DNA of 10,520 bases from an uncultured Bacilli bacterium (GTDB lineage Bacteria > Bacillota_I > Bacilli_A > RFN20 > CAG-631): the NCBI GenBank assembly GCA_934215405.1, contig CAKPZU010000070.1:1-10520 (forward strand), in the 5' to 3' direction. Below the pieces are notes generated by a model. It made no database searches, had not been told where the DNA came from, and saw nothing but the letters and a program-made list of their open reading frames with translations. Position numbers and translations under genes: made by a program. Below are positions 1 through 7,600 of this stretch, piece after piece. Within the stretch, counting starts at the first letter, position 1. Each line of letters starts with the position of its first letter.

Positions 1-76
1 TCTAACTCCTAAACAATTTAAAGAGTTTTTTACCCCCTAAACACTATAAAGTGTCTACTTTCTCTTGACTAGTGCA
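1..76 (+). mobile_element. Right end of an IS3-family (IS150-like) insertion sequence, partial
   Basis: The stretch combines the last codons of a plus-strand transposase (2-40) with a candidate terminal inverted repeat at 51-76. Read inward from position 76, the repeat begins TGCACTAGTCAAG and continues through AAAGTAGACAC. That matches the general pattern I know for IS150-group ends (TG-ACT ... AAAGT-GACA, outermost bases TG/CA). A short dyad, ACACT-ATAA-AGTGT, lies at 41-54 between the stop codon and the repeat. The rest of the element lies left of the window, so the matching left repeat and the 3-4 base target duplication (which would begin with ACG at 77) cannot be seen. The assignment rests on two independent partial matches and on position; no database search was possible. 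Confidence 0.7.
2..40 (+). CDS. IS3-family transposase OrfB, C-terminal tail (partial)
   Basis: Only the last 12 residues are in the window: LTPKQFKEFFTP followed by TAA at 38-40. IS3-family DDE transposases characteristically end a few residues after a motif of the form (L/M)(S/T)P-x-(E/Q)(Y/F), which LTPKQF fits. It is the only plus-strand coding signal in the window, and it stops 10 bases before the candidate terminal inverted repeat, the usual arrangement at the right end of these elements. The catalytic core and the programmed-frameshift region would lie to the left. Length alone makes this call weak; the adjacent repeat is what makes it credible. Confidence 0.6.
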   Translation, partial: LTPKQFKEFFTP

Positions 77-81
77 ACGTT

Positions 82-113
82 AAAAAACTCCTAGGTTATT
101 AGCCTAAGAGTTT
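82..113 (-). terminator. Rho-independent terminator of the dehydrogenase gene
   Basis: On the minus strand the arms AAACTC-TTAGG and CCTA-GGAGTTT fold into an approximately 12-pair stem (113-101 with 97-85) with one mismatch and a three-base loop, followed by six T (87-82). The hairpin starts 15 bases after the TAA of the dehydrogenase. The plus-strand side is also T-rich (TTTATTTATT at 111-120), so it may also stop rightward transcription leaving the insertion sequence. Confidence 0.9.
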
Positions 114-128
114 ATTTATTCTATTTAA

Positions 129-1163
129 TTAATCGTTATCTACGTAGAATTCCATTGGATATGTTAAGTATTGAACTTCTTCAAGTTGATCACAAGTTAC
201 ATAACCAGCTGGAGCCTTTAATAATGAAGGAATACGATTAACAATTGTTGCACAAGTATGTTCAACAGTTGCTGGCTTTACAACGTGATATTCAACATTT
301 GGTTCACCAAAGATTTGCCAGTCACACATATCGCCATCTTCTTTTCCATAAACCTTACCAATTGTTTCTTCTTCAACTGTGATACCTTGCATAGTTGTTG
401 CAGTTACAACAGCAGACATACCAATACATCTTCCAGCTTTGATTTCTTTACCTAATGTATCAGAATAGATATCTTTATCAATAATATAAGGTACATGTTT
501 TTGAGTAATTGATTTAATCGTTAAATGAAGCTTGTTACAAATTGCTTCAACAGAATTCCATGCATATGATGGTTCAAATTCTGCTGGATGAGCAATCTTT
601 TGTTCAAATTCTTCTTTAGTTAAATCACAGCCATGAGCATTAGCTAAAGCAAGTCCATATTCATCAACGTTATAAGAGTAAGCACCTTTAATCTTAGTAA
701 TTTGGTGACATCCTGCTGCTGCTAAACTAACCATGTTAATCCAGAAAATATCTTGCATACCAGCACCAGTAATAGTACAACCAGTTTCCTTAGCAAGCTT
801 GTCTAGTCTATTAACCATTCCTGCAGCTGTTGTATTTGGATAAATAGCTTCTTCACATGTAGTAATTACATTGATTCCTCTACTTACACACTTTTCAACC
901 ATTGGATAAATATCTTTAATAAATGAGAATAAAGTAACAATTGCTACATCAGCATCACATTCATCCAATACTTTATCTGCATTATCAGAAATAATAACAC
1001 CAGTTTTAACACCAAGTCCTGCAAAATCGCCAACATCCATTCCAACTACTTTTGGATTAACATCAATTGCACCAACAATTTCAGCTCCGTGTTCATAAGC
1101 ATAACGAATTGTATACTTACTCATTTTACCACAACCATATTGAACAATTTTAATTTTTCTCAT
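129..1163 (-). CDS. NAD(P)-dependent dehydrogenase, DapB/2,4-diaminopentanoate dehydrogenase-like
   Basis: This 344-residue protein has an N-terminal Rossmann fold: strand KIKIVQYG, dinucleotide-binding turn G10-C-G12-K-M14, second strand AEIVGAIDVNP (27-37), then DADVAIVTL (70-78) and GINVITTCEE (96-105). The layout and length match the dihydrodipicolinate reductase-like family that includes 2,4-diaminopentanoate dehydrogenase (about 340-350 residues), an NAD(P)-dependent amine dehydrogenase of ornithine fermentation. True DapB is much shorter (about 270). No other ornithine-pathway gene is nearby, so the substrate is open: an amine or amino acid is the family expectation. No signal peptide is seen, so it is cytoplasmic. 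Start ATG at 1163 has AGGAGGA at 1177-1171. It is transcribed alone from a MerR-type promoter just upstream and ends at a strong terminator. Its base composition is visibly less AT-rich than its neighbours (about 35-37 percent G+C in three 60-base lines counted by hand). Confidence 0.75.
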   Translation of the reverse strand: MRKIKIVQYGCGKMSKYTIRYAYEHGAEIVGAIDVNPKVVGMDVGDFAGLGVKTGVIISDNADKVLDECDADVAIVTLFSFIKDIYPMVEKCVSRGINVITTCEEAIYPNTTAAGMVNRLDKLAKETGCTITGAGMQDIFWINMVSLAAAGCHQITKIKGAYSYNVDEYGLALANAHGCDLTKEEFEQKIAHPAEFEPSYAWNSVEAICNKLHLTIKSITQKHVPYIIDKDIYSDTLGKEIKAGRCIGMSAVVTATTMQGITVEEETIGKVYGKEDGDMCDWQIFGEPNVEYHVVKPATVEHTCATIVNRIPSLLKAPAGYVTCDQLEEVQYLTYPMEFYVDND

Positions 1164-1195
1164 AGTATAATCCTCCTAATTTGTTCATCAAATTA

Positions 1196-1226
1196 ATTAT
1201 AAACTCTAATGTAGCATTAGAGTCAA
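1196..1226 (-). promoter_or_regulatory. MerR-type promoter and operator of the dehydrogenase gene
   Basis: On the minus strand a -35 box TTGACT (1226-1221) and a perfect -10 box TATAAT (1201-1196) are 19 bases apart, instead of the usual 17. Between and overlapping them is a perfect dyad, ACTCTAATG and CATTAGAGT around CTA. Long 19-20 base spacers with a central dyad are the hallmark of promoters activated by MerR-family proteins, which untwist the DNA to realign the two boxes. The -35 box begins 6 bases after the stop codon of the MerR-family gene. The predicted start of transcription is near 1189, about 25 bases before the dehydrogenase start codon. Confidence 0.92.
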
Positions 1227-1231
1227 GAGGC

Positions 1232-2074
1232 TTATTTAAATTTTACAGGTACTTGTAAACGTAAGAACATATTTCTTTGTTTTTCATCAAAAACATTAAA
1301 TTCTGTTAAAATTTCACATATATAATCGCCACAAATCTGGTAATTATTAGTTTTACAGTATTCAAATAATCTTTTGGCATACTCTATTTCATCATCATAG
1401 TTTTCAGCATATATACAAGCATACATCCCACTTTCAATAATATCGATATCATTTCTATTTTTAAATGATTGGCTTTGTACAAAAATAAATATATTATCAG
1501 CAACAAAGTTAAAACTCTCATAATCTTCTTTTTTTATTGATGTTCCAACATTATATGTATGAATGTATGAAAAGCTATTTTCAACCAATTTATTTCTAAG
1601 TAATGTCAATGATTTTTCATAATCATTAATATTCCCTAAATAAAAATTATTTAAGCATTTATCCTTGAAGATATATCGTCTATCAATATATTGAAGATTG
1701 CAAATTCCTGAAGTTGGAGCCTTTCGATAATGCTCAATCGTTTTTATTGAACGTTCAATAGCATCATGCTTTAGCTTTAAATCATTAATTTGTTGATGAA
1801 TTTGCTCGTTTTTCCTAGCTAAAATACTTTCAATTAAGGCAATGTCTTTTGATTCTAAAACCTCTTTAATTTCTTGAAGGCTCATATCTAACTCCTTCAT
1901 ATAAGCTATCATATCAAGCCTAGCATTTTGATTTATATTATAATAACGATACTTACTAGCCTCATCAATATAAACAGGCTTTAATAAATTCATTTGATCA
2001 TATAATCTTAGTGTTGCTATTGTTGTATGGTTTAATTTAGCCATTGTACCAATTGGAATTAAGAAATCATTCAT
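1232..2074 (-). CDS. MerR-family transcriptional regulator with BmrR/GyrI-like effector domain
   Basis: This 280-residue cytoplasmic DNA-binding regulator has three parts. Residues 6-75 form the MerR winged helix (IGTMAKLN, then TLRLYDQMNLLKP and KYRYY). Residues 78-117 form the dimer coiled coil. Residues about 122-278 form a GyrI-like ligand domain with the BmrR signature SGMYACIY ... ICGDYICEIL ... LQVPVK. E254 sits where BmrR carries the buried glutamate that holds cationic ligands (from memory of the family). The protein should bind the perfect dyad in the 19-base-spacer promoter immediately downstream of its own stop codon and activate the dehydrogenase gene when ligand is bound. The ligand could be an amine or other cation; this is inference. 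Start ATG at 2074 has AGGAGGA at 2087-2081, 6 bases away. Its own promoter has an ordinary 17-base spacer, and I see no copy of the dyad there, so autoregulation is not evident. Confidence 0.88.
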   Translation of the reverse strand: MNDFLIPIGTMAKLNHTTIATLRLYDQMNLLKPVYIDEASKYRYYNINQNARLDMIAYMKELDMSLQEIKEVLESKDIALIESILARKNEQIHQQINDLKLKHDAIERSIKTIEHYRKAPTSGICNLQYIDRRYIFKDKCLNNFYLGNINDYEKSLTLLRNKLVENSFSYIHTYNVGTSIKKEDYESFNFVADNIFIFVQSQSFKNRNDIDIIESGMYACIYAENYDDEIEYAKRLFEYCKTNNYQICGDYICEILTEFNVFDEKQRNMFLRLQVPVKFK

Positions 2075-2116
2075 AAGCTTTCCTCCTTTATTTATGATTT
2101 TAAGTTTCTTAAATAA

Positions 2117-2145
2117 ATTATATTTTATTTTTTAAATATAAACAA
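2117..2145 (-). promoter_or_regulatory. Sigma-A-type promoter of the MerR-family gene
   Basis: The -35 box TTGTTT (2145-2140) and perfect -10 box TATAAT (2122-2117) are separated by 17 bases. They lie in the 74-base gap upstream of the regulator, just after the stop codon of the preceding membrane-protein gene. The background is extremely AT-rich, so chance matches are likelier than usual, but spacing and position are right. Confidence 0.6.
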
Positions 2146-2148
2146 TAT

Positions 2149-2802
2149 TTAATCATTATTAGTATTTTTATTAATAAATGTTTTAGCTCTATAACCAAGT
2201 ATAAATACATCATCGTCATCAACTATTTTTGTTTTTACTAAATTATCTTCTTTAATATTAAAATATCTAATTTCATTAATATCAAATTCATAGCATCCAA
2301 AATCATCAATTGAATGATATAAATCATTTGTTATTTTTATTTTATTATTAATAAAGCATACTATAACATCATGGTCTATAAATTCTAAATGATTACTATA
2401 ATAGCATTTTGTAATTATATAATTATCATTTAATCCATAATATTTAAATTTGTTTGAATTCACTTTTAAATAAGCTTCTCCTTTAATTCTATCTAAATGT
2501 GCTTCAGGGAAAAAATGATTAATAAGTGAAATTAAGCCAACTAATGTAAAAAGTAAAAGTGGTATTAATAAAAGCCATAGAATAGTACTAATTATTATTG
2601 CTACTACTTCATTACTAATAAAAGCTTTCATATTTTTAGCAAAATAAATAATTAAAACAGCCTCAACAATTACAATTAAAAATGCTATTGTGATTGAAAC
2701 ATTAGATATTTTATGATTAATTCTATCTTTCTTTTCAAGCTCATTGATTCTGTCTTTATATAATTTACTTGCATTACTTAACCGATGCTTATAATATTTC
2801 AT
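2149..2802 (-). CDS. Hypothetical two-helix membrane protein
   Basis: I do not recognise this 217-residue protein. It has a basic, charged N-terminus (1-33, KDRINELEKKDRIN, possibly a short coiled coil) and two strongly hydrophobic segments at about 35-56 and 66-95. A soluble, acidic C-terminal region of roughly 120 residues follows, rich in short beta-like stretches (FKYYGL, YIITKCYYS, VIVCFINNKIKI) and ending in DDDD and NKNTNND. The positive residues before helix 1 predict both ends inside the cell. Start ATG at 2802 has an AAAGGG ribosome site about 8 bases upstream. The gene follows a terminator and is separated from the regulator by that gene's own promoter, so it is probably monocistronic. 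TTGATA at 2866-2861 with TAAATA 18 bases on is a poor promoter candidate. It is among the most AT-rich parts of the window. No function is proposed. Confidence 0.75.
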   Translation of the reverse strand: MKYYKHRLSNASKLYKDRINELEKKDRINHKISNVSITIAFLIVIVEAVLIIYFAKNMKAFISNEVVAIIISTILWLLLIPLLLFTLVGLISLINHFFPEAHLDRIKGEAYLKVNSNKFKYYGLNDNYIITKCYYSNHLEFIDHDVIVCFINNKIKITNDLYHSIDDFGCYEFDINEIRYFNIKEDNLVKTKIVDDDDVFILGYRAKTFINKNTNND

Positions 2803-2880
2803 ATAATACCCTTTCTTAATAATATTAAATTTCAGTTATTTATTAATTTCTCTTTTATTTTATCAAAAAAGAAAACATTT

Positions 2881-2907
2881 AAAAAGAGCAAGAATCTAAA
2901 CCTGCCC
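2881..2907 (-). terminator. Rho-independent terminator of the kinase/surface protein/GH2 operon
   Basis: Directly after the TAA of the GH2 gene the minus strand reads GGGCAGG (2907-2901), an eight-base loop, and CTTGCTC (2892-2886). These form a seven-pair stem with two G-U pairs, followed by TTTTT (2885-2881). It is modest in stability but placed exactly at the end of the operon, and it is the only stem with a T-run in this gap. Confidence 0.72.
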
Positions 2908-4632
2908 TTATTTTTCAACACTAGCTTTAGAAATATTAGCTTTTTTAATAGCTTTAACTTCTTCATTACTTAGTTTCTTTTGTCTTTTATAAGTATATAA
3001 GCCATTCATTTCTTGCTCAACATCATATAATTGAGTGTAACAAAATCCAACAACTTTATTACAATTTAACATTAGATCAATTAAATATGTATATGTCTTT
3101 ACAAATTCATCATTAGTTAATGAAACATCATTATAGCCCCAACCACTTGTGGAATTTTTAAGCTTCATACCACCAAATTCAGAAATAATAATTGGTTGAT
3201 TTAGATATTTATATGACTCATTATATTTACTTGGTGCTAAGGCATTAGCAAAGGTAATCTCGTTATTATTTAAAGCATCAATATGCTTTTTAAAGCTTTC
3301 ATCCAATTGATAATTATGAATATCAAATATATCAGTATCATTGCAATGAAATCCGCCACTTGCATCAACACAAGGTCTTGTTTTATCAAGCTCTTTAGTA
3401 AATTTATAAGCTTCCTTTAAAAAGTTAACATCTCTATTGCTTTTATACTCATTTACCTCCCAAACCTCATTTAAAGGACACCAAGTTATAATACTAGGAT
3501 GAGAGTAATCTCTTTCTATTTCTTCTTGCCATTCATTTTTAAATTGGCTTAAGTAAGTACAATCCTTAAAATCTATACCCCAGCTTGGATATTCACCCCA
3601 AACAATATAGCCTTGCTTATCACATTCATAAAGGAAATTACTTTCAAATACCTTTTGATGTAATCTTGCTCCATTAAAGCCAAATCTTTTTGAAAGCATT
3701 ATATCTTTTTTAAATTCTGTTACATCCTTAGCTGTATATATACCATCTTCATAATAGCCTTGATCTAATACTAAGCGTTGGAAGATTGGCTTATTATTTA
3801 AATAAAGCATATTTTCTTTAATATCAATAAATCTTAAACCAAAATATGAATATACAGCATCATTTTCAAAACTAATTTTAATATCATATAAATTTCCTTT
3901 ATTAATATCCCATAAATGCTTTTCAAGTAAATTAACATTAATATTTAAATGCTTATTACAAATAGCTGTAATATTAGCCATTTCCTTATTTTTATAAGTT
4001 ATTAAAAAGTTTACTGTTCCACTTGTATTAGTATTTAAATCAATATTAACAGTTTTTTTACCTTTAACTGCCTTAAATTTAACATTTTCAATATATGCTT
4101 GAGGTACCTTTTCAAGCCATACTGATTGCCAAATGCCTGTAGTTCTTGTATAAAAACAACCAAATGAATCCTTTAAATAGGATTGCTTACCTCTTGCTTG
4201 ATTAGTTAAATTTTCATCAGTTACATGCAAAACAAAACTATTTTTACCATTTACAATATATTTTGATATTTCAAATTTAAATGGAGTGTATCCACCCTTA
4301 TGTGTTCCTATTTCTATTCCATTTACATATAATGTTGCTTCATAATCAACAGCATTAAAATTAATAAATAATAAATTATTATCCTTTGCTAATTCTATTT
4401 CCTTTTTATAATAGCAATGCTTAATAAAATCTTTATGATTAATTAAAGATAATTTAGATTCTGGTGCAAATGGAACATTTATTTTTTTAAATTTTTGACG
4501 CTTTAATATTTGCTTAACGCTATATTTATTATCATTATCAATAATAAAATCCCATAATCCATTTAAAATTTGATAATTTTCTCTTCTAAACTGATAATTT
4601 GGATATTCATTTCTATATATTTTGTTTTTCAT
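2908..4632 (-). CDS. Glycoside hydrolase family 2 protein, cytoplasmic
   Basis: This 574-residue retaining exo-glycosidase has the three GH2 core domains. The sugar-binding jelly roll is at about 15-175 (opening NGLWDF, later VNGIEIGTHKGGYTPF and RTTGIWQSVWLE). The immunoglobulin-like domain is at about 176-268. The TIM barrel is at about 275-560. The catalytic residues are visible: acid/base E389 in WCPLNEVW and nucleophile E485 in IISEFGG. The ending CYTQLYDVEQEMNGLYTY is typical of the compact beta-glucuronidase/beta-galactosidase-like group. There is no signal peptide and no accessory module, so it acts in the cytoplasm on imported oligosaccharide. Start ATG at 4632 lies one base after the TAG of the surface-protein gene. 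Its ribosome site AAAGGAAA (4646-4639) is inside that gene, so translation is probably coupled. Sugar specificity (galactose, glucuronate, arabinose or other) cannot be assigned from motifs alone. Confidence 0.93.
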   Translation of the reverse strand: MKNKIYRNEYPNYQFRRENYQILNGLWDFIIDNDNKYSVKQILKRQKFKKINVPFAPESKLSLINHKDFIKHCYYKKEIELAKDNNLLFINFNAVDYEATLYVNGIEIGTHKGGYTPFKFEISKYIVNGKNSFVLHVTDENLTNQARGKQSYLKDSFGCFYTRTTGIWQSVWLEKVPQAYIENVKFKAVKGKKTVNIDLNTNTSGTVNFLITYKNKEMANITAICNKHLNINVNLLEKHLWDINKGNLYDIKISFENDAVYSYFGLRFIDIKENMLYLNNKPIFQRLVLDQGYYEDGIYTAKDVTEFKKDIMLSKRFGFNGARLHQKVFESNFLYECDKQGYIVWGEYPSWGIDFKDCTYLSQFKNEWQEEIERDYSHPSIITWCPLNEVWEVNEYKSNRDVNFLKEAYKFTKELDKTRPCVDASGGFHCNDTDIFDIHNYQLDESFKKHIDALNNNEITFANALAPSKYNESYKYLNQPIIISEFGGMKLKNSTSGWGYNDVSLTNDEFVKTYTYLIDLMLNCNKVVGFCYTQLYDVEQEMNGLYTYKRQKKLSNEEVKAIKKANISKASVEK

Positions 4633-4633
4633 A

Positions 4634-7600
4634 CTATATTTCCTTTCTTTGCTTGCTTATAAACATTACCATTATTAATGACAAGAAAGCAATAAGAACT
4701 AGTGATGAATTTAATTCACCATTACAGCCTTTTTTATTTGAAGTAACAGTTATTTTGATTTCTTTTTTTATATTTGAGTTATTTTCAATAACGCTAATAG
4801 CTACTTCGCCTTCCTTTAATGCAGTAATAAAGCCTGATTTTGTAACACTTACTATACTTTCATCACTTGAAATATAAGAATATGAGTAATCAGCATTAGT
4901 TGGGTTTAATTGCCCTACAATTTGATATGTATCATTTACCTTTAAATTTAATGAATAATCTAGTAATTCCATGTCTGTTGCTTTTATTATTTGATTTGTT
5001 GGAAAATCATTTTTTGTTGGCTCATCACCCCAAGTAGTAATTGTTTGAATTACAACATTATCAAGCATATATGAACCATTCCAAGATTGAACTCCAACAT
5101 TTCCCATTTGTAAAAATGCAGCACCATAAGATCCATAATTTAAATCAACTACATCAAACATTTTATTACCTTGTAAATAAAAAGCCATTCTATTATCTAA
5201 TGCTCTTATTTCAACTTCATATTTTGCTTTATATTGGAATTCAAAGTAATCACTTGCTAATTCCTTGGTATTACCATTATTACAAGCATAGAATGTATAT
5301 CTATACTTAGTTAATTCAATATAATAGCTATTATTTTCCCAACCATTTGCTCTAAAAATCAAACGAATTATTTGTTCATCCTCTTCAAGACCTAAAGGTA
5401 TTAAATCCATTTTATAAGAAAAATTCTTATAATTCGCATCTCCAATTAAAGCTTTAGCATAGCCTTTTAGTTTGCTAACAAAAACTTTATTATTACTATC
5501 AAATGGATCTGTTGCAATACTACTACCACGTGTTGCTACAATCCCATCTGGTAATTTTGAAGTATTTTCAAAATCAAACAAATCACTATGTAATGAATAA
5601 CGAGGAGTTGTAATATCACTTGCATCTATATTATGTGAAATATTAATACTATTAACAATGTAACCAGTTTGCCAAGTAATAAAGCCAAAAGCACCAACTT
5701 TATATTCATTATCCTTACAAGCCAATATCTTTACATTATCTAAAAATACCATTATATCATCATTTTTAGCGACAATTTTCACATTACATGCCATAGAATT
5801 AGCAATACCTATATTAGCACAATCTAAAAATACTTCTTTTCCTTTATCATCCATTTTAGAAATCCAAGCTAAATTTGATTTATAATTAAAAATATAAGAG
5901 CCATTACTATTTTCTGTACTTTGACTTCTAAAAACTATCTTACCCCATGAATAATCTGTATTTAAATAAACAGGCTTAATTTTAACATTTAAAGTAAAAT
6001 CATCCCAATATTTATTTGAACCACCAAACATTAGCTTACTTTCATCAACTTCAGCTTGCTTTAATTGTCTTAACACGCTATTTACTACTTCAAAATCATC
6101 AGCATTTGAAACACTTAAGGCTTCATTTATAAATGAATAATCATCAAAACTATTAATTACTATACCATTTTTATATTCTTCATTAATTTTAATTACTTTA
6201 TCTAATTTACTTTTACATTCACTAACCAAATTATCTATTTCACTTGTTGAAGTTGAGGAATTTATTTTAGATGAAGTAAGTGATATTAATGAATTTATTT
6301 CATTGATTTTAGAATTTGAATATTCATCAAATGAACTTATATAACTATTTAATGTATTAATAGCATTTTTTCTATATTCAAGAAGTTGCTTATCATCCTC
6401 TTGATTTTTTGTTTCTATTTTACTTATTTTTTCTTTATAATCAATTACTAGCTTATCAATTAGTTTTTTTGTTTTAAGATTATTTACCTGTGCTTTAAAT
6501 TCATTAACTAAATTATTAACTAATACTAAATTAGTAGAAGAATAATCTTCTTCCTTATAAGATGTTAAAATACTATTAATAGCATTTTCTTTAAATTTAT
6601 TTAATGCCACTTCATCAGCATCAGATATACATAATATATTATCAACCTCATTTTCAAATGAATTGATTATTTCTTTAACATCATTAAATGTTAAAGCATC
6701 ATTTATTAAAGTGGTCTTTGAATTAATAATTTTCTTAATTTTATTTTGATTTTCAATAGTATAATCATTCATATTAACATAATTATTAATTAGTGAAATA
6801 CAATCTTCCTTAAAAACATTTAATTGCTTAATTCTTACTTGATATAGTTCATCATGTGCTTGTTGATATATTTTTTCAACCTCAGCATTAGTTTTAGCAT
6901 TATTAATATCAAGCAAGAATTTTTCTTTTATTGCGTTTATTAAAGCTAAGTTTTCCTTGCTATAATCGTTTTCATCATATAAATCATTAAAGAAATTTCT
7001 TTTATCCTTCTTTAAATTATTTAATGAAATAATTTCTAAATCAGTTTTATCATCGACATAATCAAGCTTTAAATTATCGATAGCAAATGCTGTTTGCCAT
7101 GTTTCAAAACTAAAATAACCTGTCGATAATTTATCTTCACTTATTTCAAGAAGCTTTTGATTATTAACAAATAATGACTTGTACCAACCAGATGTATAAA
7201 TCTTGATTAATGATGTTTCATCATTTTTTATTCCAAAATCAACACTATCTAATAATTGTTTTTCCTTTAAATCAAACTTATATAAATAAAGACGCATATA
7301 GGATGCTGTAATTTCAGCCTTATATGTTGTATTATTATCCCATCTTCTAAATTGAAAATTCAAAATTGAATATTTTTCATTTTCAAAATGTGGAGTTATT
7401 TCAAATTCAAGCGTTGAATATTGACCTTCAAGCTGATTGCCAAAAATTGCATTTGTCCAACCATTAGTATTTGAATTGATTAATTTTCCTTCACTTACAC
7501 TATAGCAATTTTTTGTAGCTTCACTATCAAAGGTTAATTGCTTTAAAAAATTATCAGTTGAAAAGTCTTCATTAATAACATATTCATCATCATTTTTCGC

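Noticed and set aside
258..455. Open reading frame on the plus strand
   Set aside because: It lies entirely within the dehydrogenase gene, lacks a ribosome site, and its translation is low-complexity antisense sequence.
1201..1223. The perfect dyad before the dehydrogenase as a terminator or attenuator
   Set aside because: It sits exactly between -35 and -10 boxes 19 bases apart and is not followed by a T-run, so an operator is the better explanation.
2131..2150. Hairpin AAATAT/ATATTT after the membrane-protein stop codon as a terminator
   Set aside because: It has six A-T pairs only and no following T-run on the minus strand; more likely chance in AT-rich DNA overlapping the next promoter.
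2785..2973. Plus-strand open frame spanning the end of GH2 and the start of the membrane-protein gene
   Set aside because: It overlaps two supported minus-strand genes and a terminator. Its F/N/K-rich translation is what antisense AT-rich sequence gives.
4630..4640. Possible frameshift splitting one surface-protein/GH2 fusion into two genes
   Set aside because: The upstream protein ends with its own complete membrane anchor and basic tail, and GH2 begins with its own ribosome site, ATG and normal N-terminal domain, so these are two intact genes.
4599..4877. Plus-strand open frame that looks like a hydrophobic membrane protein
   Set aside because: It is antisense to the surface protein's anchor and Big2 region; hydrophobicity arises from the complementary strand of Lys/Asn/Glu-rich codons, and no ribosome site precedes it.
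5041..5310. Plus-strand open frame within the surface-protein gene
   Set aside because: It is antisense to a clearly conserved beta-sandwich domain and has no start signal or recognisable motif.
6180..7050. AT-rich repeats in the helical region as possible DNA-level tandem repeats
   Set aside because: Similarity is at the level of helical protein pattern (about 70 residues per unit); I see no near-identical DNA units.
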